Positions 26,305-35,467 of a DNA stretch of 64,000 nucleotides are shown here, piece after piece. The translations under genes and the position numbers were made by a program. Within the stretch, counting starts at the first letter, position 1. Every line of letters starts with the position of its first letter. The DNA is from Brevundimonas sp. GTDB taxonomy: Bacteria > Pseudomonadota > Alphaproteobacteria > Caulobacterales > Caulobacteraceae. The notes below the pieces were generated by a model. It was not told the DNA's origin and did not search any database. It was given only the letters and a program-made list of their open reading frames with translations. The stretch lies in assembly GCF_013912005.1 (NCBI RefSeq), contig NZ_JACESB010000008.1, positions 1 through 64,000 of the forward strand, given 5' to 3'.

Positions 26305-26777
26305 GCATGAGCAGAACCCTTGCAGCCGCGATCCTCGGCCTGTCGCTGGCGGCCCTGCCGACCCTCGGCGACGCCCAGAGCTTCCAGGCAGGCCAGCCGA
26401 TCATGTGGGGGGCCGACGAGGTGGCGCGAACCCCGACCACCCTGTCGCTGCGCGGCCGCGCCGAACTGACCCAGGGCGACAGCCGCATCCGCGCCGACCG
26501 GGTGGAGGGCACGATCTCCAACGGCGACCTGACCCGCGTCGAAGCCACCGGGGACGTCTATTTCGTCACCCCGGAACAGACCATCCGCGGCGATCGCGCC
26601 GTCTACACGCCGGCCAACGACACCATCGTCCTGACCGGCGACGTGATCCTGACCCAGGGCGAGAACGTCATGACCGGCGCCAGCCTGACCTACAACACGC
26701 GCACCGAGGCCGCGCAGATGGACGGCGGCTCGAACGGCCGGGTCCAGGGCGTCTTCTACCCGCAGAGCGGGGACTGA
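26301..26777 (+). CDS. lptA: Periplasmic LPS-bridge protein LptA
   Basis: A 158-residue periplasmic protein that forms the LPS bridge to the outer membrane. The signal peptide (about 1-26, ending GDAQS) is followed by OstA-type strands: RGRAELTQGDSRIRADRV, ATGDVYFVTPEQTIRGDRA, TGDVILTQGENVMTGASL. The ATGA overlap with lptC and the 19-nt gap to lptB define the operon. Confidence 0.93.
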   Translation: MSMSRTLAAAILGLSLAALPTLGDAQSFQAGQPIMWGADEVARTPTTLSLRGRAELTQGDSRIRADRVEGTISNGDLTRVEATGDVYFVTPEQTIRGDRAVYTPANDTIVLTGDVILTQGENVMTGASLTYNTRTEAAQMDGGSNGRVQGVFYPQSGD

Positions 26778-26796
26778 GCCCCGGCTCGGAGGACGC

Positions 26797-27591
26797 GTGG
26801 CGCGCAAGGAACTCTCGGCCCTCAACGTCCATGAGGCGGTCGCCCCCGAGGCGCCGGCCGCCGCGCCGCACCCGACGGGGCTGCGCGCCGAGCACCTCGC
26901 CCGCTCCTTCGGCCCGCGCCAGGTGGTGCGCGACGTCTCCCTGACCGTCCAGCGCGGCGAGGTCGCCGGCCTGCTCGGACCCAACGGCGCCGGCAAGACC
27001 ACCTGCTTCTACATGATCACCGGCCTGATCCCGCCGGACTCGGGCAAGATCTATCTCGACGGCGAGGACATCACCGCCCAGCCGATGTACCAGCGGGCCC
27101 GGATGGGTCTCGGCTACCTCGCCCAGGAAGCCTCGATCTTCCGCGGCATGACGGTCGAGAACAATGTCCGCGCGGTGGTCGAGCTGCACCACGCCGGTCG
27201 GCAGGCGATCGAGGAGGAGGTCACCCGCCTGCTCGAGGAGCTGCGCATCGACCACCTGCGCCACGCCCCCGCCTCCGGGCTGTCGGGCGGCGAGCGGCGG
27301 CGCTGCGAGATCGCCCGGGCGCTGGCCGGCAAGCCGTCCTTCATGCTGCTGGACGAGCCCTTCGCCGGCATCGACCCGCTGGCCATCGCCGACATCCGCC
27401 AGGTGATCCGCTACCTGGCCGGGCAGGGCATCGGCGTGCTGATCACCGACCACAATGTGCGCGAGACGCTGGAGATCATCGACCACGCCTCGATCATCTC
27501 GGGCGGCGCCGTGTTGTTCGAGGGCAAGGCCGAGGATGTGATCCGCGACCCCGAGGTGCGCCGCGTCTACCTCGGCGACATGTACGGCTGA
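26797..27591 (+). CDS. lptB: LPS export ABC transporter ATPase LptB
   Basis: The cytoplasmic ATPase that powers LPS extraction, 264 residues. Walker A GPNGAGKTT is at 61-69, the signature LSGGERRR at about 165, and Walker B MLLDEPFAGIDP follows. About 25 extra residues precede the conserved ABC start, as in other Caulobacterales. It ends the RNase D-lptCAB operon; in many alphaproteobacteria rpoN follows directly, but here two other genes intervene. Confidence 0.96.
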   Translation: MARKELSALNVHEAVAPEAPAAAPHPTGLRAEHLARSFGPRQVVRDVSLTVQRGEVAGLLGPNGAGKTTCFYMITGLIPPDSGKIYLDGEDITAQPMYQRARMGLGYLAQEASIFRGMTVENNVRAVVELHHAGRQAIEEEVTRLLEELRIDHLRHAPASGLSGGERRRCEIARALAGKPSFMLLDEPFAGIDPLAIADIRQVIRYLAGQGIGVLITDHNVRETLEIIDHASIISGGAVLFEGKAEDVIRDPEVRRVYLGDMYG

Positions 27592-27671
27592 CCGGCCTTC
27601 CGGCGAAGGCGATACCGGGACTTCATCCGTCCGTCGCGGGGCTGACATCGAAGCGGGTGTATCCGACGGGC

Positions 27672-28883
27672 ATGATGACGCTCCGCCGCCTCACCGCCCT
27701 CGCCCTGTCCGCCGCCCTCGCCCTCGGGGCCGTTCCCGCCGCGGCCCAGGACGCCGGCGCGCCCCCCGCCGCGGTGTCGGCCGAAGCGCCCGGCCGCGCC
27801 CGCAACGTCATTCTGTTCCTCGCCGACGCCGCCGGGGTGCCGACCCTCTCGGCCGCCAGCCTGATGGCCTATGGCGAGCCGCTGCGCCTGCATGTCCAGA
27901 CCTGGCCGCACCTCGGCCTCAGCGAGACCTCGCCGGTCGACGACTTCGTCTCCGATTCCGCCAACGGCATGTCGGCCATCGTCACCGGCGTGAAGACCCG
28001 TAACGGCGTGATCAGCCAGGGCCCCGACGCCGTGCGCGGCCGCACCGACGGGACGCCGACCAAGACCCTGCTCGAATACGCCGAGCAGCGCGGCCTGCTG
28101 ACCGGCGTCGTCACCAATATGGCGATCACCGACGCCACCCCGGCGGCCAACTACGCCCACGCCAACGACCGTTCGAAATGGGGCGAGATCTTCCCCCAGG
28201 CCTTTACGCCCCGCTTCGGCGACGGCGTCGACGTCCTGTTCGGCGCCGGCCGCGACGAGATCGGCGAACAGCTGGCCGCCCGCGGCTCGGGCTTCGACGC
28301 CCTCAGCGCCGCGCACGACCGGCCGATCTACGCCGCGCTCGACGCGGCCCCGGCGAGCAACCTGCGCCCCGTCGTCGTCGCCGACGAGATGGACGTCCAC
28401 GCCGCCACCCTGCGCGCCCTCGACCTCCTGCAGCGCTCCCCGACCGGCTATTTCCTCGTCGTCGAATGGGACGCCCACACCGACGATCCGCGCCGGGGCC
28501 TGCAGAACATGGTCGATCTCGACCGGCTGATCGCCGAGGTCCAGGCCCGCGTCGACCTCTCCGACACCCTGCTGCTGTTCACCGCCGACCATTCCTTCGC
28601 CCTCCAGGTCGACGGCGGCCGCCGCGGCCAGCCGCTGCTGCAAGGCTATGACGCCTGGAAGGCCGCGGGCGGGGAGGGCGAGATCGTCCGGCTCGACAAT
28701 GTCATCGTCAACGACACCCACACCGCCGAGGAGGTGCCGGTCCTCGCCATCGGCCCCGGCGCCGAGGGCGTCCGCGGCTATTTCCCCAATACGCATCTGT
28801 TCGGGGTGATGATGGACGCCTGGGGCTGGACGGCGGACGCGACGCCGTCGAACGAGGTCCGCCGCGGCTCAAGCCGGCCCTGA
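27672..28883 (+). CDS. Alkaline phosphatase, PhoA superfamily
   Basis: A secreted phosphomonoesterase, 403 residues from the ATG chosen here (a second ATG follows directly). The signal peptide ends at AAAQD. Active-site motifs: LFLADAAG (metal Asp), FVSDSANGMSAI (Ser nucleophile), VVEWDAHTDD (zinc ligands), FTADHSF (Asp-His) and VNDTHTAEEVPV (His). It lies between lptB and rpoN and has no recognisable Pho box immediately upstream. Confidence 0.92.
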   Translation: MMTLRRLTALALSAALALGAVPAAAQDAGAPPAAVSAEAPGRARNVILFLADAAGVPTLSAASLMAYGEPLRLHVQTWPHLGLSETSPVDDFVSDSANGMSAIVTGVKTRNGVISQGPDAVRGRTDGTPTKTLLEYAEQRGLLTGVVTNMAITDATPAANYAHANDRSKWGEIFPQAFTPRFGDGVDVLFGAGRDEIGEQLAARGSGFDALSAAHDRPIYAALDAAPASNLRPVVVADEMDVHAATLRALDLLQRSPTGYFLVVEWDAHTDDPRRGLQNMVDLDRLIAEVQARVDLSDTLLLFTADHSFALQVDGGRRGQPLLQGYDAWKAAGGEGEIVRLDNVIVNDTHTAEEVPVLAIGPGAEGVRGYFPNTHLFGVMMDAWGWTADATPSNEVRRGSSRP

Positions 28884-28985
28884 TCCCTGTTCCGTCTCCC
28901 CGACGGGGGTCAGAGCACGAGCGTGCAGGCGTGACGGAACGGCGTTCTGTGATAGTCTGTTGCCAACAAACCGCGGGAGGCTCGG

Positions 28986-29414
28986 ATGAGCGTGACGTTT
29001 GGCCGGACCACGCCGATCCTGCGCGTCGCCGACCAGAAGCGGGCTCTCGCCTACTACAGGGATGTCCTGGGGTTCACCCGGGAATGGGGGGATGAGCACT
29101 CCGCCTCGGTACGCCGGGATGAGGCGGTGCTCATGCTGGCGACCGGCGACCAGGGCCGGGGCGAAGGCTGGATATACGTCGGCGTGGATGACGTCGACGC
29201 GCTCCGGGACGAGATCGCGCCCAAGGGGGCGATCGTCCGGACCGGGCCGGCCAACTACCCGTGGGGCGCCCGCGAGCTGCACATCGAGGACACCGAGGGC
29301 AATGTGCTGAGGTTCGGCTCCGACGCCACCGGCGAGCCGGACGGCGACTGGATCGACGCGAAAGGCGCCCGCTGGGTCTACGCGCCGGAGACCGGCTGGC
29401 GCCCGGCCGACTGA
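28986..29414 (+). CDS. VOC-family (glyoxalase/bleomycin-resistance-like) protein
   Basis: A 142-residue protein with two beta-alpha-beta-beta-beta units: PILRVADQKRALAYYRDVLGF opens the first and ARELHIEDTEGNVLRFG closes the second. The layout is close to bleomycin-resistance proteins, which sequester the drug, but glyoxalase-like roles are equally possible. GGGAGG lies upstream of the ATG. It stands between the alkaline phosphatase and rpoN. Confidence 0.85.
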   Translation: MSVTFGRTTPILRVADQKRALAYYRDVLGFTREWGDEHSASVRRDEAVLMLATGDQGRGEGWIYVGVDDVDALRDEIAPKGAIVRTGPANYPWGARELHIEDTEGNVLRFGSDATGEPDGDWIDAKGARWVYAPETGWRPAD

Positions 29415-29558
29415 CGCCGCAGCCGTTCTGCGGCCGGCGAAGCAAACCGGTCTCGCCGGTTCATCGACCCCCGCTCCGGCTTAGACCCCCGTTAACCGTT
29501 CCGGCCACACAGTGGCCGCCAGCAAGTTTCGGGCCAGACGGCCCGGCTGGGGGCTCGG

Positions 29559-31067
29559 GTGCTCGGACAAAGGCTGGAGATCAGGCAGGGGCAGGGGCTC
29601 GTCATCACGCCCCAGCTGCAGCAGGCGATCAAGCTGCTGCAACTGTCGAACCTCGAGCTCGAGGCCTTCGTCGAGGCCGAGCTGGAGCGCAATCCGCTGC
29701 TGCAGCGCGAGGACGCCGAACCGGGCGACGCCAACGACGCCCTGCCCGAGGCCGCCGAGACCGGCGATCGCGCCGAGATGAGCTTCGACGAGGGCGGCTC
29801 CGCCCAGGCGGCCGATGCCGTCGACGCCCGCGCCGACGACCTCTATGGCGACGCCGCGCCGGGCGAGCGGACCTCCGACCGGATGACCGACGAGGCCCAG
29901 CCGGGCCTGTCCGACTGGTCGCGGACGGGAGCGGGCGGGGGGCTGCCGGACGGGGAGGGGCGCGAACAGCCGGACACCCGCGACGCCACCCTGTGGGAGC
30001 ACCTGCAGGCCCAGGCGTCGCAGGCGGGGCTCTCTCCGGCGGACCACGCCATCGCCCTGACCCTGATCGACATGGTCGACGAGGGCGGCTACCTGCGCGG
30101 CGACCTCGCCGAGGTGGCGGACCGGCTGGGGGTCGACCCGGCGCGCGTCGAGGCCGTCCTGACGGTCTGCCACGGCTTCGAGCCGACCGGGGTGATGGCC
30201 CGCTCGGTGCCCGAGTGCCTGAAGCTGCAGCTGCTCGAGCGCAACCGCTTCGACCCGGCCATGGCCTGCCTGCTGGACCATCTCGACCTGCTGGCGAAGC
30301 GGGATCTCGCCGCCCTGCGCAAGATCTGCGGCGTCGACGCCGAGGACATGGCCGAGATGGTCGCCGAGCTGAAGGCGCTGACGCCGCGGCCGGGGGCCGG
30401 CTTCGGCGGCGAACCCGCCCAGACCGTGATTCCCGACGTCCACGTGCGTCCCGACCCGGCCGGCGGCTGGAAGGTCGAGCTCAACGCCGACACCCTGCCG
30501 CGCCTGATCATGGACAAGCGCTATCACGGGGTGGTGGCGGCGGGGGCCCGCTCCGACGTCGAAAAGACCTTCGTGGCGGACTGCGCCGCCCAGGCCAGCT
30601 GGCTGGTCAAGTCGCTGGACCAGCGGGCGAAGACCATCCTCAAGGTGGCCTCCGAGATCGTCCGCCAGCAGGACGCCTTCCTCGCCTTCGGCGTCGAGTT
30701 CCTGCGGCCCCTGACCCTGAAGACCGTCGCCGACGCCATCGAGATGCACGAGTCGACGGTCAGCCGCGTGACCTCGAACAAGTACGTCTCGACCCCCCGC
30801 GGCGTGTTCGAGCTGAAGTTCTTCTTCACCGCCGCCATCCAGTCCTCCGACGGCGGCGCCCAGCATTCGGCCGAGGCCGTGCGGCACCGCATCCGCTCGA
30901 TGATCGACGGCGAGGGCCGGGACGGCGACGTGCTCTCGGATGACCGGATCGTGGAGCTGCTGAAGGAGGCGGGCGTGGACATCGCCCGGCGCACCGTGGC
31001 CAAGTACCGCGAGGCCCTGCGCATCCCCTCCTCGGTCGAACGCAAGCGCATGCTGCGGGCCGGCTGA
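29559..31067 (+). CDS. rpoN: RNA polymerase sigma-54 factor
   Basis: A 502-residue sigma factor for enhancer-dependent promoters. The glutamine-rich region I (LVITPQLQQAIKLLQLSN), an acidic region II, the core-binding domain, the HTH (TVADAIEMHESTVSRVTSNKY without gaps, about 400-420) and the RpoN box ARRTVAKYRE near the C-terminus are all present. It begins with GTG. hpf and ptsN follow, the conserved order in Proteobacteria. Confidence 0.97.
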   Translation: MLGQRLEIRQGQGLVITPQLQQAIKLLQLSNLELEAFVEAELERNPLLQREDAEPGDANDALPEAAETGDRAEMSFDEGGSAQAADAVDARADDLYGDAAPGERTSDRMTDEAQPGLSDWSRTGAGGGLPDGEGREQPDTRDATLWEHLQAQASQAGLSPADHAIALTLIDMVDEGGYLRGDLAEVADRLGVDPARVEAVLTVCHGFEPTGVMARSVPECLKLQLLERNRFDPAMACLLDHLDLLAKRDLAALRKICGVDAEDMAEMVAELKALTPRPGAGFGGEPAQTVIPDVHVRPDPAGGWKVELNADTLPRLIMDKRYHGVVAAGARSDVEKTFVADCAAQASWLVKSLDQRAKTILKVASEIVRQQDAFLAFGVEFLRPLTLKTVADAIEMHESTVSRVTSNKYVSTPRGVFELKFFFTAAIQSSDGGAQHSAEAVRHRIRSMIDGEGRDGDVLSDDRIVELLKEAGVDIARRTVAKYREALRIPSSVERKRMLRAG

Positions 31068-31151
31068 GGCAAGCGTGGCTGCGGCGATCCGCGTCACCAC
31101 AAAACAGTGATCATCGTTGACACCAACCCCGCGCGGGAGCGTTCTACGGGC

Positions 31152-31817
31152 ATGCAAGTCCAGGTCAGCGGCAAGCACGTGGATGTCGGCGAAGCGTTAG
31201 GCTCGCGCATCTCCCAGGAACTCGAAGACGGCATCGGGAAGTATTTCGAAAGGGGCGCCCAGGACGCCGAGGTCATCGTCGCCAAGGAAGGGCACAGCTT
31301 CAAGGTCGACTGCTGGGTCCGTCTCGCCTCGGGGCAGGTGGTCTTCACCTCCGGCCTCGCCGGAGACGCCCATGCGGCCTTCACCGAGAGCCTCGACAAG
31401 CTTGAGAAGCGGGTCCGGCGCTACAAGCGCCGGCTGAAGGACCACCATATCGGTCCCAAGGGGATGTCCCCCGAGAAGACCGAGATGGCCGCCCGCGAGG
31501 TCGCCCGCAGCATCGTCCTGCGCGACCCCGACGCGATCGAGGACGAGGCCTTCGGCGAGGCCGGCCGGCCCGACGAACCGCCCCCGGTGGGCATGGTCAT
31601 CGCCGAGACCGAAACCGAGATCCGGACCATCACCGTGGGCCGTGCGGTCGCCGAGCTCGACATGACCGGCTATCCGGTGGTCGTGTTCCGCAACGCCGCG
31701 CACGGCGGCCTTTCGGTCGTCTATCGCCGCCCCGACGGCAATGTCGGCTGGATCGACCCGGAGCGCACCATGAAGTCGCTCGACGGACACCGTTCTGTAA
31801 ACGGTCAGGGTTCATAG
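31152..31817 (+). CDS. hpf: Ribosome hibernation-promoting factor, long form
   Basis: Dimerises ribosomes into inactive 100S particles. Of 221 residues, the N-domain (about 1-100; MQVQVSGKHVDVGEALG) blocks the decoding centre, and the C-domain (about 160-215; YPVVVFRNAAHGGLSVVYRR) mediates dimerisation. The ATG at 31152 is chosen on homology; an upstream in-frame start would add 15 residues. It follows rpoN by 84 nt. Confidence 0.95.
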   Translation: MQVQVSGKHVDVGEALGSRISQELEDGIGKYFERGAQDAEVIVAKEGHSFKVDCWVRLASGQVVFTSGLAGDAHAAFTESLDKLEKRVRRYKRRLKDHHIGPKGMSPEKTEMAAREVARSIVLRDPDAIEDEAFGEAGRPDEPPPVGMVIAETETEIRTITVGRAVAELDMTGYPVVVFRNAAHGGLSVVYRRPDGNVGWIDPERTMKSLDGHRSVNGQGS

Positions 31818-31890
31818 TGCTTCCCACAACCGGGCGGGTCGTCTAAACGGCGCCCGCCCGACGGGATGATCGGGTAGAGTCGGGGTTCCC

Positions 31891-32358
31891 ATGGACATCG
31901 GTGAGTTGCTGGCGGAGGACGGCGTTGTCCTGCGCAGCGGGGCTTCGTCGAAGCGCCAGGCCCTGCATGTGGTGGCCGACGCCGCCGCGGAAGCCCTGGG
32001 CCTGCCGGTGGAGCGGGTCCTCGAGGCCCTGCTGGAACGTGAAGCGCTGGGCTCGACCGGCCTCGGCGCCGGCGTTGCGGTTCCGCACGCGCGGATCGAG
32101 GGCCTTGATCGGGTGACGGCGGTGTTCGTCCGTCTGGACACGCCGGTCGCCTACGGCTCGGTCGATGACCGGCCGGTGGATCTGCTGTTCGCCCTGTTCG
32201 CCCCGCCCCGCGAAGGGGCCGAGCACCTGCGCGCCCTGGCGGCCGTGTCGCGCGCGCTGCGCTCTCCGGAAATGCGCGAACAGCTCCGCCAGGCCCGGAC
32301 GGCCGACGCCATCCGCGCGCTCTTCGTGCGCGACCAGGCGCCCGCCACCGCCGCCTGA
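31891..32358 (+). CDS. ptsN: Nitrogen PTS EIIA component
   Basis: The phosphorylatable regulator of the nitrogen PTS, 155 residues. The active histidine is His66 in VAVPHARI, with upstream STGLGAG typical of EIIA-fructose/Ntr domains. It controls potassium transport, carbon/nitrogen balance and ppGpp enzymes in relatives. It closes the rpoN-hpf-ptsN group. Confidence 0.95.
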   Translation: MDIGELLAEDGVVLRSGASSKRQALHVVADAAAEALGLPVERVLEALLEREALGSTGLGAGVAVPHARIEGLDRVTAVFVRLDTPVAYGSVDDRPVDLLFALFAPPREGAEHLRALAAVSRALRSPEMREQLRQARTADAIRALFVRDQAPATAA

Positions 32359-32383
32359 CTCAGGCGGGGACGGTCCGCCCTCA

Positions 32384-32641
32384 TCAGTGGACCGAAACGG
32401 GCTCCAGCTCGTGGGCGACGGCCGTGGCGAAGGCGGTCTCGCGGTCCATCATCACCGCCAGCCGTTCGCCGTCGGCGCCGTGCACCGCATAGAGGGTCGC
32501 GTCCGGATCGATGGACAGCCCCTGCACGTCCGCGACCGGCGCGTCGGCCAGGATGTCGGCCGCCCGGATTTCCCGCACATAGACCAGGTCGGGGGCCCCG
32601 AGGTCGGCGAAGTCTTCTCTCGTCATCATCATAGGCGTCAT
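32384..32641 (-). CDS. DUF1150 protein
   Basis: An 85-residue alphaproteobacterial protein of unknown function, regularly found beside small heat-shock genes, as here (88 nt downstream of hsp20). Family features are DLVYVREI and the C-terminal DRETAFATAVAHELEPVSVH. AAGGAGG supports the ATG at 32641, which gives MTPMMMTRED; internal ATGs are alternatives. Confidence 0.88.
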   Translation of the reverse strand: MTPMMMTREDFADLGAPDLVYVREIRAADILADAPVADVQGLSIDPDATLYAVHGADGERLAVMMDRETAFATAVAHELEPVSVH

Positions 32642-32728
32642 CAGGACCGCCTCCTTGCACTCTGCTAACGCGCCGAAAGGCGCACTGGTTCGGCCCCGGG
32701 ATCGGCGACCGAAGCGATCGCGACGGCG

Positions 32729-33145
32729 TCAGCCCGTCGTGATCGGGATGCGGCGGACCGCCGGGCTGTCATCCGGCCGGCTCAGCTCCACATGCAGCAG
32801 GCCGTGCTCCAGCCGGGCCCCGTCGACCTCCAGCCCGTCCGCCAGCACGAAGCTGCGCACGAAGCCGCGGCCGGCGATGCCGCGATGCAGGAAGGCCTGC
32901 GGGTCGCCCGCCTCCTCGCGCTTGCCCGCGATGGTCAGTTGCCGCCCCTCGAGGGTGATGGTCAGGTCGTCGGGCCCGAAGCCGGCCACCGCCAGCGTAA
33001 TCCGGACCGCGCGGTCTCCGCGCTGCTCGACGTTGTAGGGCGGATAGCTGTCGGCCGCCGCCCGCGCGGCCCGGTCGATAAGCGCCCGGGTGTGGTCGAA
33101 CCCGAGCAGGAACGGGCTGTCGAACAGGATGGCGCGCGTATTCAT
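32729..33145 (-). CDS. Small heat-shock protein, Hsp20/IbpA type
   Basis: An ATP-independent holdase of 138 residues. The alpha-crystallin domain (about 35-125) opens with PPYNVEQRGDRAVRITLAV and contains VDGARLEHGLLHVEL, the AxxxxGxL-type motif; the C-terminal RRIPIT is the IxI anchor for oligomer assembly. A sigma-32-like promoter lies about 70-100 bp upstream. DUF1150 follows downstream. Confidence 0.95.
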   Translation of the reverse strand: MNTRAILFDSPFLLGFDHTRALIDRAARAAADSYPPYNVEQRGDRAVRITLAVAGFGPDDLTITLEGRQLTIAGKREEAGDPQAFLHRGIAGRGFVRSFVLADGLEVDGARLEHGLLHVELSRPDDSPAVRRIPITTG

Positions 33146-33213
33146 TGTCTCTGGCCCCCGAAGCAGGCGTTGCGATCCGGCGCCTCCCGCATCGGCAAGG
33201 CTCCGGACCACGG

Positions 33214-33241
33214 AGATGGGATCTGCGGGGGGCGTCTTCAA
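33214..33241 (-). promoter_or_regulatory. Sigma-32-like promoter of hsp20
   Basis: On the minus strand TTGAA (33241-33237) and CCCATCT (33220-33214) are 16 nt apart, close to the heat-shock sigma consensus, and predict a leader of about 60 nt. No standard Shine-Dalgarno precedes the hsp20 ATG. Confidence 0.5.
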
Positions 33242-33274
33242 CGGCCCGCGGCGCCGGGCGGTCCCGGAAAGGGC

Positions 33275-33304
33275 GAAGGCCCCGCGGTCTCCCGCGGGGC
33301 CTTC
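33275..33304 (-). terminator. Terminator of tRNA-Ala(GGC)
   Basis: A perfect 13-bp stem (33275-33287 with 33292-33304) begins directly after the tRNA 3' end on the minus strand; the following T-tract is poor (CCCTTT). Confidence 0.6.
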
Positions 33305-33305
33305 A

Positions 33306-33381
33306 TGGTGGAGCTAAGCGGAGTCGAACCGCTGACCTCTTGAATGCCATTCAAGCGCTCTACCAACTGAGCTATAGCCCC
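33306..33381 (-). tRNA. tRNA-Ala(GGC)
   Basis: A 76-nt cloverleaf with acceptor GGGGCTA pairing TAGCTCC, including the G3-U70 pair that defines alanine identity. The anticodon loop ATGGCAT gives GGC, the T loop is GTTCGAC, and CCA is encoded. From 33382 to 33558 I see no gene or clear signal. Confidence 0.97.
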
Positions 33382-33558
33382 GAACCTTTCGGTCGGATCG
33401 TCGGGGGTATTGGTGTCACCCCCCGGCGAGGCGGCGGAACCTATGTCAGGCCCGATTGGTGATCAAGCCCGGTTCCGGCATTTATTTTCACCCTCCCGGA
33501 ACCGCCGCCGGCAGGGCGTTCGCGGCGGTCCCGACCCGCGTCGGAACCGCCCGAAAAC

Positions 33559-34035
33559 CTAGTCCTCGTCCTTCTCCGGCTTGACGATGTCCTCGTCGAA
33601 CGCGTCGTCGTCCTCGTCCTCGATGAAGGGCACGGAGTCGTCATCGTCGTCGTCCGCGAGGACGTCGTCGTCGTCGTCGGTCGCCTCGCCCATCCCGGGC
33701 TCCTCGGTCGGGTCGACGGCGTCGTCGTCGTCATCGTCCGGGGTGAGGATCGGCTCGTGGCCTTCCTCGTCGATCTCCGGGGCGGAGACGGCTTCGTCCT
33801 CGTCCTCGTCGTCGGCGGCGGTCTTCTTCGCGACCTGATCCTCGGCGTCCTCGTCCGGGGTCTCGTCCGGCGTGTAGCCGCCGGGGCGACCGCGACGGTT
33901 GCGCAGCTTCAGCGCTTCCTCCGGATCGAAGTCGGTGTCGCACTTCGGGCAGTGGGCCGGACGACGGTTCAGGTCGTAGAATTTGGCCTGGCAGTTCGGA
34001 CAGACCTGCTTCTGGCCCAGTTCGGGATTGGCCAC
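33559..34035 (-). CDS. FYDLN-acid protein (TIGR02300 family)
   Basis: A 158-residue protein with an N-terminal zinc ribbon ([12 protein letters not shown], then HCPKCDTDF) that contains the name-giving FYDLN. The remainder is an extremely acidic, disordered tail made mainly of Asp and Glu. It is conserved across alphaproteobacteria, generally next to aroA and cmk as here, but its function is unknown; the composition suggests contact with basic proteins or nucleic-acid machinery. The start is GTG at 34035. Confidence 0.9.
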   Translation of the reverse strand: MANPELGQKQVCPNCQAKFYDLNRRPAHCPKCDTDFDPEEALKLRNRRGRPGGYTPDETPDEDAEDQVAKKTAADDEDEDEAVSAPEIDEEGHEPILTPDDDDDDAVDPTEEPGMGEATDDDDDVLADDDDDDSVPFIEDEDDDAFDEDIVKPEKDED

Positions 34036-34144
34036 GGGGGCGCCTCTCGCAACGAGTGGGGAATTCGGGCGGCTCCCTTGCCACTGCCCGGGGCCGCTGT
34101 CAAAAGCGATCTCCGCGCCGCCCTGTTCCGCCGGAGTCCGCCGG

Positions 34145-35467
34145 GTGACGACCCCCTCCCATCTGATCGCCCGCCGGGGCGCCGCCCTGCGGGGACTCGT
34201 CCGCGCGCCGGGCGACAAGAGCATGTCGCACCGGGCCCTGATCCTCGGCGCCATGGCGACGGGCGTGACGGAGGTCGAGGGCCTGCTGGAGGGCGACGAC
34301 GTCCTCGCCACCGCCCGCGCCGCCCGGGCCTTCGGCGCCGGCGTCGAACGGCTCGGCCCGGGCCGCTGGCGGGTCACGGGCCAGGGCGGCTTCCGCCAGC
34401 CCGCCGGCGTGATCGACTGCGGCAACGCCGGCACCGGCGTCCGCCTGCTGATGGGCGCCGCGGCGGGCTATCCGGTCAGTCCCACGTTCGACGGCGACGC
34501 CTCCCTGCGCAAGCGCCCGATGAAGCGGGTCACGGCTCCGCTGGCGCAGATGGGCGCGCGTCTGGAATGGCTGGGCGACGAGGACCGCCTGCCGCTGCGG
34601 CTCGCCGGCGGCGCGCTGGCGGCGATCGACTACGTCCAGTCCGTGGCCTCGGCCCAGGTGAAGTCGGCCATCCTCCTGGCGGGCCTGAACGCCGGGGGCG
34701 TCACCACGGTGGCCGAGCCGGAGAAGAGCCGCGACCACACCGAACGGATGCTGCGGGCCTTCGGGGTCGAGGTCGGGGTGGAGCCGCAGGGAGACGGGTG
34801 GCGCGTGTCGCTGCGCGGCGGCCAGCCGCTGACCGGAACCGCCGTCGCCGTTCCGGGCGACCCGTCCTCCGCCGCCTTCCCCCTGGCCGCCGCCCTGGTG
34901 GTCCCGGGCTCGGAGGTGACGGTGGAGGGCGTCATGCTCAACCCGCTGCGCACGGGCCTGTTCGAGACCTGGCGCGAGATGGGCGCCGACCTGACCGTCG
35001 CCAACCGGCGCATGGCGGGGGGCGAGGAAGTCGGCGACGTCACCGCCCGCCACTCCGTCCTGACCGGCGTGGTCGTGCCGGAGGACCGCGCCGCCTCCAT
35101 GATCGACGAATATCCGATCCTCGCCGCCACCGCCGCCTTCGCCGCGGGCGAGACCGTGATGCGCGGCGTCGGCGAGATGCGGGTCAAGGAGAGCGACCGC
35201 ATCGCGCTCATGGTCGCCGGCCTGCGCGCCTGCGGCGTGCAGGTCGAGGAGGAGCCGGAGGGATTCATCGTCACGGGCGGCGGCGTGCGCGGCGGCGCGA
35301 CCGTCCACACCGCCCACGATCACCGCATCGCCATGAGCCATCTGGTGCTGGGTCTGGCGGCGGATGAGGCGGTGTCGGTCGACGAGCCGGGGATGATCGC
35401 CACCAGCTTTCCGGGATTTGTCGAGTTGATGCGGCGGCTCGGGGCCGATATCGCGACGGCCTCATGA
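34145..35467 (+). CDS. aroA: 5-enolpyruvylshikimate-3-phosphate synthase
   Basis: Sixth step of the shikimate pathway. The 440-residue enzyme shows [14 protein letters not shown] at the N-terminus, [21 protein letters not shown] and DEYPILA. The glyphosate-contact motif reads GNAGT, with Ala at the position that varies between class I and class II enzymes. The start is taken as GTG at 34145, behind CGGAG. The cmk gene overlaps the stop by 4 nt. Confidence 0.95.
   Translation: MTTPSHLIARRGAALRGLVRAPGDKSMSHRALILGAMATGVTEVEGLLEGDDVLATARAARAFGAGVERLGPGRWRVTGQGGFRQPAGVIDCGNAGTGVRLLMGAAAGYPVSPTFDGDASLRKRPMKRVTAPLAQMGARLEWLGDEDRLPLRLAGGALAAIDYVQSVASAQVKSAILLAGLNAGGVTTVAEPEKSRDHTERMLRAFGVEVGVEPQGDGWRVSLRGGQPLTGTAVAVPGDPSSAAFPLAAALVVPGSEVTVEGVMLNPLRTGLFETWREMGADLTVANRRMAGGEEVGDVTARHSVLTGVVVPEDRAASMIDEYPILAATAAFAAGETVMRGVGEMRVKESDRIALMVAGLRACGVQVEEEPEGFIVTGGGVRGGATVHTAHDHRIAMSHLVLGLAADEAVSVDEPGMIATSFPGFVELMRRLGADIATAS

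Noticed and set aside
28910-28945. Palindrome GCACGAGCGTGC between alkaline phosphatase and VOC genes
   Set aside because: Too short and without a T-tract; not distinguishable from chance in GC-rich DNA.
32350-32370. Inverted repeat CCGCCTGA-C-TCAGGCGG at the ptsN stop
   Set aside because: Loop too small as a perfect hairpin and no T-tract on either strand; perhaps a weak bidirectional terminator, but not supportable.
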